From VYFG01 sp965204165 (GTDB taxonomy: Bacteria > Pseudomonadota > Gammaproteobacteria > Arenicellales > Poriferihabitantaceae): a DNA stretch of 64,000 nt. The translations under genes and the position numbers were made by a program. The notes under the pieces were generated by a model. That model had not been told where the DNA came from and searched no databases. It saw nothing but the letters and a program-made list of their open reading frames with translations. The stretch's first letter is position 1. Each line of letters begins with the position of its first letter. The DNA is taken from the NCBI GenBank assembly GCA_965204165.1, contig OZ241969.1:2604001-2668000 (forward strand), written 5' to 3'. Below, piece by piece: positions 34,647-42,821 of this stretch.

Positions 34647-35639
34647 CTACCCGCCGGGCAGTTCCAGTTTCTTGTCCTCGCCGTGGGATTGGCGGTAACG
34701 CAGTCCGGCGTATTCCCCGTAGGTGATTGGCGGGTACCTTGGCGGCACACCCTCCCGGCGGAACGGCGGCAGACAGCCGAGCACGGTGTCGCGGGACGGG
34801 TTGTGAAAGTAGGCGATCGACTGGCGCCGGGCGGGCCTGCCGGGATCTGCCGGCGGGTTAACCACGCGGTGCTGCGTCGAAATCCAGTGGTCGTCGGTCC
34901 AGCGCATCATGGCGTCGCCGATATTGACGACGAACCCGCCGGGGATGTGCGGGACATCGCTCCAGCGCCCGTCGCGGGTGCGCACCTGGAGGCCGCCGGG
35001 CGCGTCGTCCGTGCGCAGAATCGTCAGGACACCGTAGTCCGAATGGGCCCCCGCACGGATCTGCCCGGGCATCGGCTGCTCCGGCTGCTCCGGGTAATCG
35101 ATTACCCGCATGGACGACAGGTGCCCCCGGAACCGGTTCTCGAAGTAGTCCGGTCGCAGGCCGAGCGCGGCGGCAAAGATGCCTCTCAGCTCCGTCGCGA
35201 GGGAGGTCATTTCCGCAAAGTAGGCATGCCAGGCGGCCTCGAGGCCCGGCGGTTCCGCCGGCCACGGATCGCCGTAGAAGCCCGGTCCGTAATCCAGCGC
35301 CTCCTTGAGATCGCGGATGGCCGGCTCGCCGAGCGTTGCCGCCAGCGCCTCCCCGCAGAACGGGAAATGCATCAGCCCGCCGGGTACCGGGCCGGTTTCC
35401 CCGATCCGGTCCTTCTGCTCGGCCGGCAGGTCGAAGAAGGCCCGCGAGACATCGTAGATCCGGGTGGCCAGCGCTTCGGGAAAGCCATGGCCGGTGATCA
35501 CGAAAAACCCGGTATCCTCGCAGGCGCCGCGAACCCGGTCGACGACTCCGCCCCGCCCCGGATTCTTCCCGGCGATGAACGGCGCGATGTCGATGACCGG
35601 GACGGGTCCGCCCCCGTCCGGACGCCGCGCCCGGTCCAT
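34647..35639 (-). CDS. 2-oxoglutarate/Fe(II) oxygenase, isopenicillin-N-synthase family
   Basis: The 330-residue enzyme has the non-haem DIOX-type N-terminal domain (VPVIDIAPFI, GFFVITGHGF) and the jelly-roll core. The iron ligands are in AGAHSDYGVLTIL (H and D) and STQHRVVNPP (H), and the 2-oxoglutarate arginine is in ARRQSIAYF. It should hydroxylate or oxidise a small molecule with O2 and 2-oxoglutarate. It is convergent with the transporter operon. The substrate is unknown. Confidence 0.88.
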   Translation of the reverse strand: MDRARRPDGGGPVPVIDIAPFIAGKNPGRGGVVDRVRGACEDTGFFVITGHGFPEALATRIYDVSRAFFDLPAEQKDRIGETGPVPGGLMHFPFCGEALAATLGEPAIRDLKEALDYGPGFYGDPWPAEPPGLEAAWHAYFAEMTSLATELRGIFAAALGLRPDYFENRFRGHLSSMRVIDYPEQPEQPMPGQIRAGAHSDYGVLTILRTDDAPGGLQVRTRDGRWSDVPHIPGGFVVNIGDAMMRWTDDHWISTQHRVVNPPADPGRPARRQSIAYFHNPSRDTVLGCLPPFRREGVPPRYPPITYGEYAGLRYRQSHGEDKKLELPGG

Positions 35640-35667
35640 CAGGAACCCCGGGGTCCGGCCGTGCCCG

Positions 35668-36393
35668 TCATTTCTTGCGGCGCACGAAGGCCGCGCTGTC
35701 GTCCCTCCTAGTTTCGAATCCGCCCGATTGCTGGACCAGCTTGATGAGGTTGGAGCAGCCGTAGGTTCTCGGGTCGAAATCGGGATGAGCCCCCTGGATG
35801 CGGGTGCCGATGATGCCGAGATTCACCCAGCCGTCCTCGTCCGGGTCCCCGATCGCCTTGGAAATGATCGGCACGGCCTCCTTGGGACGCAGCTTCGCCT
35901 GGCCGCCGGCACTGCCGGCGGCGCCCCCGACCGGTATCTCCGGGGAGGGCGTCAGGAGATTTTCCAGGTAGGTGAACCGGGTGCAGGCGTTCCGGAACGA
36001 CTCGGGCGTCTTCTTCTCGCCGAAGCCGTAGACGGCAAGGCCGTCCTCCCGCAGGCGCTGGGCCAGCCGGGTGAAGTCGGAGTCCGAACTGACCAGGCAG
36101 AAGCCGTCGAGCCGGCCCTTGTACATCAGGTCCATGGCGTCGATGACCAGCGCGATGTCGGACGCGTTCTTGCCGGTGGTGTTGGTCCGCTGCTGGTGCT
36201 GCAGGATGGCGAGGGACTGGATGGCCTTGTTCCAGCCCGACAGGCGGGTGCCGGAGAAATCCCCGTAGATCCTTCGGACATTGGCGTTGCCGAGGGTGAC
36301 GATCTCCTCGAAGATGGCCTTGGCGTACTGCGAGCTGGTGTTGTCCGCGTCGATCAGGACCGCGAGGCTGTCGTTTTCCGTGGTAGGTGGCAT
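35668..36393 (-). CDS. NYN-domain RNase with OST-HTH/LOTUS domain
   Basis: Residues 10-145 form a NYN (PIN-like) nuclease domain with acidic residues in LAVLIDADNTSS, ASDIALVIDAMDL and FCLVSSDSDFTRLAQ. The C-terminal 75 residues (ISKAIGDPDEDGWVNLGIIG, then DPRTYGCSNLIKLVQ) match an OST-HTH/LOTUS domain, which binds RNA in eukaryotic homologs. The protein is likely an RNA-directed nuclease or RNA-binding protein. It sits 21 nt after DUF1028 on the same strand. Confidence 0.85.
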   Translation of the reverse strand: MPPTTENDSLAVLIDADNTSSQYAKAIFEEIVTLGNANVRRIYGDFSGTRLSGWNKAIQSLAILQHQQRTNTTGKNASDIALVIDAMDLMYKGRLDGFCLVSSDSDFTRLAQRLREDGLAVYGFGEKKTPESFRNACTRFTYLENLLTPSPEIPVGGAAGSAGGQAKLRPKEAVPIISKAIGDPDEDGWVNLGIIGTRIQGAHPDFDPRTYGCSNLIKLVQQSGGFETRRDDSAAFVRRKK

Positions 36394-36414
36394 GGCTTTG
36401 CTGAATGATACAGG

Positions 36415-37092
36415 TTATTGGTCCCCCGGCACGCCGTAGGACGGCGCGGCCGCCGGGTCGACCGCCCGGGTGAGATAGTCGTCCATCTGCGGCTCGTACC
36501 GCTCCCAGAGGCGCCTGAGCGCTCCCACGGCGTCCTCGTCCGCCCAGTCGACCCGCAGGTCCACCAGGGGGAAGGGCTGCACATGGGTCACGAGCAGCGC
36601 CGCGGAATGGACGTCGCCGGCCTCGCCGCCCGCCGCCAGGCCGGCCTCCAGGGCGTGCAGCAGCCGGTCCGCGAGGTGCAGCCCGGCATTCCCGCCGAAG
36701 CTGGCGGTCATGGCGGCGGGCACCCCGGTGTTGGCGAGCAGGTTGCCCGCCGCGTAACAGTCCTCGCCGGCGCTTTCACCGTGGGTACCGAGAATTTGCT
36801 CCCCGGTCCAGGCCGCGGTCTGGCCCGTGCGGTCCACCACGGTCAGCTGCCGCCAGGCGAGATTCTTCCGGCCGTCGGTCACGTGCTCGAGGGCCTCCCT
36901 GGCGCCCAGCCCCGATTCCAGGGCATCTAGCAGCACCGGGCCGAGAGCCGGATCGGTGACGTTCTGGGTGGCGACGGCGCCGACACCTGCCCGGGCATGG
37001 GGGCAGCGGGCGCCCACCGAGATGCTGGAGGTGGTGATCGACACCCCGAGCATGCCGCTCCGGGCGCACCGTCCGACGATGGAAAAGGTCAT
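36415..37092 (-). CDS. DUF1028 family protein
   Basis: From ATG 37092 (MTFSIVGRCARSGMLGVSITT) the 225-residue sequence matches DUF1028, an Ntn-hydrolase-like family: GVGAVATQNVTDPALG, then QTAAWTGEQI and YAAGNLLANTGV. The start overlaps the end of ridA by 4 nt (ATGA), so the pair is coupled. RidA and DUF1028 genes often occur together in amine or amino acid catabolic clusters. Catalytic activity is unproven. Confidence 0.88.
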   Translation of the reverse strand: MTFSIVGRCARSGMLGVSITTSSISVGARCPHARAGVGAVATQNVTDPALGPVLLDALESGLGAREALEHVTDGRKNLAWRQLTVVDRTGQTAAWTGEQILGTHGESAGEDCYAAGNLLANTGVPAAMTASFGGNAGLHLADRLLHALEAGLAAGGEAGDVHSAALLVTHVQPFPLVDLRVDWADEDAVGALRRLWERYEPQMDDYLTRAVDPAAAPSYGVPGDQ

Positions 37093-37526
37093 GCCGGATC
37101 CCCGTCCGGAATCACGGCGGTGGCCTCGATCTCCATCAGCCATTCCGGTCGCGCCAGGCCGTTGACGATGAGCCCGGTGGAAACCGGGTAGACCCCCTTC
37201 AGCCATTTGCCGATCGCCTGGTAGACATCGTCACGGTAGGCGCGGTCGGTGATGTATACCTGGATGCGGCAGATCTGGGACAGGTCCGATCCCGCCTCCT
37301 CGAGAAGCTGCTTGACATTCTGCATCGCGCGGTCGGCCTGGTCGTAGGCGCTCATGCTCCCGATGCTCTCGAAGGAGTCGACATCCTGGCCCACCTGGCC
37401 GCGCACGAAAACCAGGGTGCCGCGCGCCTTGACCACCTGGCAGAGATCGTTGTCGAGTTTCTGGTTGGGATAGGTGTCCCGGGTATTGAACTTGCGGTAT
37501 CGCTGATGAATTTCCGGCATGGCCAT
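37089..37526 (-). CDS. ridA: RidA-family enamine/imine deaminase
   Basis: A YjgF/YER057c-type protein of 145 residues with RGQVGQDV, the repeated turn motif, and GLIVNGLARPEWLMEIEATAV, where the Arg and Glu of the family active site lie (R in LARPEW, E in EIEA). RidA hydrolyses reactive enamines formed by PLP enzymes. This copy is linked to DUF1028 and so belongs to a catabolic subgroup. Confidence 0.9.
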   Translation of the reverse strand: MAMPEIHQRYRKFNTRDTYPNQKLDNDLCQVVKARGTLVFVRGQVGQDVDSFESIGSMSAYDQADRAMQNVKQLLEEAGSDLSQICRIQVYITDRAYRDDVYQAIGKWLKGVYPVSTGLIVNGLARPEWLMEIEATAVIPDGDPA

Positions 37527-37661
37527 GGTGCTGGGATAGACGGGGAATGCCGAAGGCTAGCCCGGTTCATGGCCTTGTCAAGGGCCGGGGATCCCTCCCC
37601 CGGGCAAGGTCCGCTCCCCCGATCCCGGTTCGCCGGGGGCGGCCAGTCCGGAATGCCCCGG

Positions 37662-38240
37662 CTATCCGAACGTCCGGTGATGGGATTCCACGGTCCCCGC
37701 CAGCAGGCGGTCCAGCGAGAGCATGCCCGCGCCGTGGATCACGAGGTAGATCAGCAGGAACATCCACAGCGCCCTCTGGTCCAGGATCACGGCGCCTGAC
37801 AGGTTGTCGAACCAGGAGCCGATGGTCTTGCCGTCGACGCCGTGAAAGGCGATGTCGACGTAGCTCTGGACCAGGACGAATCCGATCATGCCGAGGGCCG
37901 CGAGGCGCGTGAAAAGACCGATCACGATCAGTATCGGCAGGATGATCTCGCTGTAGGTGCCGAGCATGACAATAAAACCCCAGGGAATGAACGGTACCTG
38001 GGAGGCGTCGAAATCGTACTGCTCGATCACCGAGGGCAGGATCTGGAAGTAGGCGACGTCCTGGATCATGAACAGGCCGAAGAAGCCGTCGCCCGTCTTG
38101 GTCAGGGCGGAATTGAGGAAATAGACCAGCAGGACCGCCGCGAACACCAGCCGGGCCAGCGCCCCGGGAAGCCAGGGGGCGGTATTGCGTTCCAGGGAGG
38201 AGAAAAAGCGCACGAACCGGGTTGTTATTGATAGGGTCAT
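37662..38240 (-). CDS. DoxX-family membrane protein of the bufferin operon
   Basis: A protein of 192 residues with four hydrophobic segments and the DoxX pattern (ARLVFAAVLLVYFLNSALTK, LILIVIGLFTRLAALGMIG as read around 90-120). Its start overlaps the end of the DUF2063 gene by 4 nt. DoxX proteins are common passengers of DUF2282/DUF692 operons. The role may be membrane redox or quinone-linked but is not established. Confidence 0.86.
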   Translation of the reverse strand: MTLSITTRFVRFFSSLERNTAPWLPGALARLVFAAVLLVYFLNSALTKTGDGFFGLFMIQDVAYFQILPSVIEQYDFDASQVPFIPWGFIVMLGTYSEIILPILIVIGLFTRLAALGMIGFVLVQSYVDIAFHGVDGKTIGSWFDNLSGAVILDQRALWMFLLIYLVIHGAGMLSLDRLLAGTVESHHRTFG

Positions 38241-39046
38241 GATGGGGTTCCCCTTTGATCAGGTGGGATCTTGTTAACGGCGGCGGGGGCGATCCCCGCT
38301 ACCGTCCCGTACTTGAAGAGTAGCACCAGTTGCGCCGACAGATCGAGACCCGGTTCCTCCGCCACGGCATGCTCCGCGGCCTCCCCGAGCGCGGCGCCCC
38401 GGGCCAGGCTCCGGATGAAGGCGTAGCTGCCGCCGTCCAGGCGATGGGTGACGACCTCGGCGCCCGGCCGGACGACCAGCAGCCGCTCGGGTCGTTCCAT
38501 GTCGATTTTTGCCCGCCCGCCGCCCGGCTGGCAGTCCTGCCAGACGGCAAGCACGGGCCAGCGTGATGCCAGCGTTCTAGCGGAAGGATGCAGGATCAGC
38601 CGTGTTTCGGGCAGCTCCGGTTCGGGAATTCCGGACAGGAGCCCGACCTCCGCCGGGGCCGCGTCCCGGGCATTGAGCGCGAAGATCCTGCTCCACTCGA
38701 GCCGCGCCACGTCGCCCAGGTAGGGATAGCGGCCGGCGGCGGGCAATTCGTCGAGCAGGTCGCCGAACCGTTCGCCATACAGGAGCAGCACCGGCGAGCG
38801 GGGCGGGTGCCGGCGGACATAGTCCATGGCCGCCGCGCGGAAGAACTCCTCGCCCACCAGCTTCCGCACCACCGGGAAGGTCATCTCCAGCGCCCCGGCC
38901 AGCCCGGCGAGGTGATTGTTGCGGTAGACGCCGAAGCGGCGCCCCGCGCCGGCGTCCCCGCGCCCGGTGATGCCGCGGGGCGGATCCGGCTCGGGCCGCC
39001 TGACCGCGGCGGCGAAACCGTCCTGCAGGTCAGCCAGTGACGGCAT
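38237..39046 (-). CDS. bufC: DUF2063 bufferin biosynthesis partner (HvfC/BufC-like)
   Basis: A DUF2063 protein of 269 residues: LADLQDGFAAAV at the start, then FGVYRNNHLAGLAGALEMTFPVVRKLVGEEFFRAAAMDYVR. Family members bind the precursor peptide and partner the DUF692 enzyme in RiPP maturation. The gene overlaps the DUF692 gene by 17 nt and the DoxX gene by 4 nt, so the operon is tightly coupled. Confidence 0.9.
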   Translation of the reverse strand: MPSLADLQDGFAAAVRRPEPDPPRGITGRGDAGAGRRFGVYRNNHLAGLAGALEMTFPVVRKLVGEEFFRAAAMDYVRRHPPRSPVLLLYGERFGDLLDELPAAGRYPYLGDVARLEWSRIFALNARDAAPAEVGLLSGIPEPELPETRLILHPSARTLASRWPVLAVWQDCQPGGGRAKIDMERPERLLVVRPGAEVVTHRLDGGSYAFIRSLARGAALGEAAEHAVAEEPGLDLSAQLVLLFKYGTVAGIAPAAVNKIPPDQRGTPS

Positions 39047-39893
39047 GCCGCTGCCCGGTGCCGGCCTGTTTCATGCACCGGTCCGCCAGCTCTGCCTGGC
39101 GAACCAGCACTGGCCATTCGGGTATCCGTGCGTCCCATTCGATGAGGGTCGGCACGGGACCGGTCTTAAGGACCGTATGCTCGTACAGCTTCCACACCGC
39201 GTCACAGACCTCCCGGTCGTGGGTGTCGATCAGGAGCGGCCGGCCGTCGGTATCGGTTTCCACGGCGTGGCCGGCGAGATGGATCTCCCCTACGCGGTCC
39301 AGGGGGAAGGCATCCAGGTAGGCCTCCGCGTTGTCCCCGAGGTTGGTGGCGGACACGTGGACGTTGTTGACGTCCAGCAACAGGCCGCATCCGCTGCGCC
39401 GGGAGATTTCCGCGAGGAATTCCACTTCCGGATACTCGTCCCGGTCGAAGCGGAGGTAGGAGGAGGGGTTTTCCAGCAGGATCTGCCGGCCGAGGCGGTT
39501 CTGCACCAGGTCCACGTGATCCGCGACCCGCCCGAGGGTCTCGTCGTCGTAGGGCAGCGGCAGCAGGTCGTTGAAGAACAGTCCCTCATGGGTGGACCAG
39601 GCAAGATGTTCGCTGACCGCCGCGGGTTCGAAGCGCCGCACGACCCGGCAAAGACGCTCCAGGTGGTCGGGGTCCGGGCCCGCGGCGGAGCCGATGGACA
39701 GCCCGACTCCGTGAATGGACAGCGGAACCTCGGCGCGCGCACGGTCCAGCCACATATGGGCGGGCCCGCCGTCGCCCATGTAGTTCTCCGCGTGCACCTC
39801 GAACCAGGCCGGGACCCGTTCCGGGGCCAGGGCCTGCTCGTAGTGTTCCGCCTTCAGGCAGACGCCCACGTTCGGCGGCAGTCCGGTGGTCAT
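39030..39893 (-). CDS. bufB: DUF692 multinuclear iron oxidase (HvfB/BufB-like)
   Basis: An MNIO/DUF692 enzyme of 287 residues with the family's metal-ligand motifs: FEVHAENY, LSIHGVGLSIG, VSEHLAW, LLENPSSY, LLLDVNNVHVS, IHLAGHAVE and LIDTHDR. MNIOs use a mixed-valent iron centre to modify cysteines of ribosomal peptides. The substrate is very likely the DUF2282 precursor encoded 128 nt upstream. Confidence 0.92.
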   Translation of the reverse strand: MTTGLPPNVGVCLKAEHYEQALAPERVPAWFEVHAENYMGDGGPAHMWLDRARAEVPLSIHGVGLSIGSAAGPDPDHLERLCRVVRRFEPAAVSEHLAWSTHEGLFFNDLLPLPYDDETLGRVADHVDLVQNRLGRQILLENPSSYLRFDRDEYPEVEFLAEISRRSGCGLLLDVNNVHVSATNLGDNAEAYLDAFPLDRVGEIHLAGHAVETDTDGRPLLIDTHDREVCDAVWKLYEHTVLKTGPVPTLIEWDARIPEWPVLVRQAELADRCMKQAGTGQRHAVTG

Positions 39894-40021
39894 GTTGTGC
39901 GGGATGCGGGAGGGCGGCCGCGGTCAGGCGGCCGCACCGGGATGCAATGGCGCCGGGAAATTCCGGAACGGGTCACCGCGCGACCCCGCCTGGCGCCGCG
40001 CCGTGGCGTTCCGGGAATGGA

Positions 40022-40354
40022 TCAGCTTTCCGGCAGGTCGCGGTCCAGCGTGGTCAGGGAGCCAACACGGTCACCGGGCAGTTCGAATTCCGGATTGTCC
40101 TCCTCGACCCCGTATTTCACGCAATCCCCCTTGGGGACCACCTTCCAGGCGTTACCCTGGTAATCCACCGTGGAAGTGCCCGCGCAGGTGGTTCCGCCGC
40201 CGACGCCACAGCCGTTATTCCCGGCCAGCGCGATGCCGAAGCATTTTTCCTTGCTCCCGGCGGAGGCCGGCAGCGGCGCCAGGGCCGAGGATACCGCCAG
40301 GGCCACGGCGCCTGCCAGCATGGTGCCTGATACGACAGAGGTTCTCTTGGACAT
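40022..40354 (-). CDS. bufA: Bufferin-type RiPP precursor (DUF2282)
   Basis: A 110-residue DUF2282 protein with a cleavable signal peptide (ending around ASA at 30-32), which is unusual for a RiPP. Four cysteines lie at 38, 49, 57 and 78 in the family pattern KEKCFG, NNGCG, TTCAG and KGDCVK. Related bufferins are modified on cysteine by MNIO enzymes, exported and bind copper. The start at ATG 40354 has AGGAGA upstream. An acidic C-terminal tail (VEEDNPEFELPGD) extends past the last cysteine. Confidence 0.9.
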   Translation of the reverse strand: MSKRTSVVSGTMLAGAVALAVSSALAPLPASAGSKEKCFGIALAGNNGCGVGGGTTCAGTSTVDYQGNAWKVVPKGDCVKYGVEEDNPEFELPGDRVGSLTTLDRDLPES

Positions 40355-40482
40355 GTTTCGTCTCCTAAAATGATGTGAACGGATAGGTGGATACAGGGAC
40401 AACGGATCCGCGAATTAGTTCTCCACGGTCAGCATCATAACCGTAAAAGGCGATCTCCCCGCTGCGCGCGACGGGGACGGGA

Positions 40483-40519
40483 TCCGTTCAGCCGGTTCCG
40501 TTCAGCCGGTTCCGTTCAG
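40483..40519 (+). repeat. 14-bp tandem repeat, about 2.6 copies
   Basis: The unit TCCGTTCAGCCGGT is repeated at 40483 and 40497, with a partial third copy from 40511. It contains the stop codon of the adjacent minus-strand gene, so slippage here could shift the end of the protein. Confidence 0.6.
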
Positions 40520-41668
40520 GTTGGTCGCCTTGGACGCACCCGCTTCCACCTTGTCGATGACACGCACCACCAGCCGGTTGAGCGCATCGGGGTCCAGGGT
40601 GGTGATGTTGGACAGCCGGGAGTGGTGTATCAGCGCGGACAGGGCCGCGCCCAGTTCGGATGCGGCGACCGCGGACTTGTAGCCGTCCTTCATGACATCG
40701 ATGAAATAGGGATAGAACAGGTGGCCGGTGATCCGGGCGTCCCCCCGGCCGACGCCGTATTTGCCGTCGAAGTCCGGGTTGACGCTGGGATCGCCGAAGT
40801 CCTCGGCGGTCTGCTTGGATTCCTCCTCGTCCAGGGGCAGGTGGATGAGGTACTGCTTGTTCTGGTACTGGTAGCAGGTCAGGGAGCCCCCGGTGGAGAA
40901 TCCCAGGGCGAACGTCATGCTGGGGTCCATGTGGGGATTGTGGTTGCGGGTGAAGCGGTTGGTGATCTGCTGCAGGACCTCGTCGGAATATTCGTCCGGG
41001 TAGATGTCGGTGCCGAATTTCTCCAGCAGTTCGTCGTCGTTGCAGCAGACGATCACGTCGTTGTTGCCGATCCTCGGCTTGATGGTGTCGAAGCCGATGC
41101 CCGTGGGAATGATGATTTGCGGACCGAGATAGCTGTTGAGATAACCGGGCGTCAGGATCGGGATGTCCTGGTCGGTCTTGAAACGGGCCTTGATTTCCGC
41201 ATCCAGGGTGTCGATGGGCGGATGCGGGGACACCAGCAGGTAGGTCCGGTCATGGGCGTTGCCGTTGTAGCATTCCCTGGGTCCCCAGATGTGGGTATGG
41301 ATCTGGACGATGTTGACGTCGTTGTAGACATGCCTGTCGATTTCCTGCTGGGCGATGGAGGCGCGGTCGTCCGGCAGGAGGATCTTGAACTGGATGTTCT
41401 GCTCGGTGGCGGCATACAGGGCCACCAGGCCGAGAAAGGCATTCATGGTGTTGCCGCCGGAGCAGGGCGCCTCGACGTTCTCCCTGGAAATGAAGTATTC
41501 CGGATGTTCGTCGCTGTCGAGTATCAGGCGAAAGCCGTCCTTGTCCTTGGTGACTTCCTGCAGGGGAATCTTGTTGTAGCGGAACTTGGGTATTTCGACG
41601 AAATCCTTGACGTAGTAGTCGTTGACGGGCACGCCGATACCGCGCATTCTGCGTATGGGTCCGATCAT
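40502..41668 (-). CDS. Unrecognised conserved-looking protein, 388 residues
   Basis: I do not recognise this protein. It is acidic and soluble-looking, without a signal peptide or membrane segment. Visible features are a small-residue segment CSGGNTMNAFLGLVALYAA, a His-rich strand VQIHTHIWGPREC, LLVSPHPPID, LNSYLGPQIIIPTGIG, and a C-terminal helix with GAALSALIHHSRLSN. The start at ATG 41668 was preferred to an upstream in-frame one because the extra residues look untranslated. Coding bias and clean framing argue it is real. It ends inside the 14-bp tandem repeat. It lies on the same strand as the deacylase/ligase pair, 142 nt away. Confidence 0.75.
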   Translation of the reverse strand: MIGPIRRMRGIGVPVNDYYVKDFVEIPKFRYNKIPLQEVTKDKDGFRLILDSDEHPEYFISRENVEAPCSGGNTMNAFLGLVALYAATEQNIQFKILLPDDRASIAQQEIDRHVYNDVNIVQIHTHIWGPRECYNGNAHDRTYLLVSPHPPIDTLDAEIKARFKTDQDIPILTPGYLNSYLGPQIIIPTGIGFDTIKPRIGNNDVIVCCNDDELLEKFGTDIYPDEYSDEVLQQITNRFTRNHNPHMDPSMTFALGFSTGGSLTCYQYQNKQYLIHLPLDEEESKQTAEDFGDPSVNPDFDGKYGVGRGDARITGHLFYPYFIDVMKDGYKSAVAASELGAALSALIHHSRLSNITTLDPDALNRLVVRVIDKVEAGASKATNLNGTG

Positions 41669-41810
41669 GGTGCACCCCGGTCGTGTTGGATGAAGGGCAT
41701 GCCGACAGTGTAGTGGCAAACCGGTCCGGCGCACTGCAAAATGTTTTTATATCGCCATCAACGGGCGAAGTGGCGGCTGGTAGAACCCGGGATGCCGGTT
41801 GCGGATGGAT

Positions 41811-42821
41811 TCAGGCCCCGGCCGGGGCGGCTCCTGGGGTAATCCGCTCCATGAAGTAGCACAGGCAGTCATGGCGGACAGCCGCCGGGTCCATGGTGTA
41901 CATGGCCGGGACGAGGGGTTTTCGGGTGACGATTTGGTTGCCTTCCCGGTGGAGGTAATGCCAGGTGACATCCGCGTGATCCGGGCTGTCGACCCGGGGG
42001 GCGATACCCTCCGCCGAGACCGCGAAAAGCGACCCGACCGGCAGTTCCCGGAAATTCACCGCCTCGGTGCACGCGAACACCAGGGACGATTCCCCGGGTG
42101 CGCCGCCGAAGGAAAAGTCCACCTCGTCCGGCACGTATACCCGCCCGAGCGAACGGTAAAGGGCCAGCGGGGCCGTGTCCGGCGCCGGCAGGCCGGGCAG
42201 GGCCAGGAGCTTCTCCAGATAGGACAGCGCATGCTCCTCGCAGCCCGGATCCCCCACGGGCCCCAGTTCCAGGGTGACCGCGGGGCAGCGGCCGCGGAAA
42301 GCCCGGGCGAGGGTGGTGGACGGCTCGACGACGTATACCGCCTTGTCGGAAAACAGGCCGGCCAGTCCGAGGCACTCGGGGTCGAGTTCGGACAGGAGGC
42401 TGTAGTGCGGGTTCATGCCGGTGTTGTTGTGCAGGTCCACCACGGCGTGCAGGCTGTACTCTTCGAGGGCATCCATGACCGAAGCGCTGAGCGCAGCCTC
42501 GTCCCCGGAGGCTTCGCGCCAGATGCGGTTGAAGTCCTGCTGGTGGGGCAGTTTGCGGACGCCCGCGGCGGCGGCGGCGACGTTGCCGATGAACAGGATC
42601 AGGCTGCGCGCGGGGACGGGATGCCTCGCAAGCAGCTTCCTGACACCGTTCCAGCCGCTGGTCTCGTTGCCGTGCAGGAGCACGGAAACGAACAGCGGCG
42701 GATCCTGTCTCCCCGGGATGTGGACCATCGAAGGCCCGCCGAGAGACGCCTCGAGTTCGGTGGCGTCACATTCCAGCAGGTCCCCGGGAAGGGAATCCAG
42801 GATCCGGACTTCCACGGTCAC
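41811..42821 (-). CDS. M14-type succinylglutamate desuccinylase/aspartoacylase family
   Basis: The metallohydrolase domain carries the zinc ligands in VLLHGNETSGW (H and E) and VVDLHNNTGMNPHYS (H), with the later catalytic Glu in AVTLELGPVGDPG, as in the AstE/AspA family. About 336 residues from GTG 42821, whose codon overlaps the stop of the ligase gene (GTGA). It should deacylate an N-acyl amino acid or a similar amide. Tight coupling to a GCS2-type ligase suggests a shared substrate. Confidence 0.85.
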   Translation of the reverse strand: MTVEVRILDSLPGDLLECDATELEASLGGPSMVHIPGRQDPPLFVSVLLHGNETSGWNGVRKLLARHPVPARSLILFIGNVAAAAAGVRKLPHQQDFNRIWREASGDEAALSASVMDALEEYSLHAVVDLHNNTGMNPHYSLLSELDPECLGLAGLFSDKAVYVVEPSTTLARAFRGRCPAVTLELGPVGDPGCEEHALSYLEKLLALPGLPAPDTAPLALYRSLGRVYVPDEVDFSFGGAPGESSLVFACTEAVNFRELPVGSLFAVSAEGIAPRVDSPDHADVTWHYLHREGNQIVTRKPLVPAMYTMDPAAVRHDCLCYFMERITPGAAPAGA

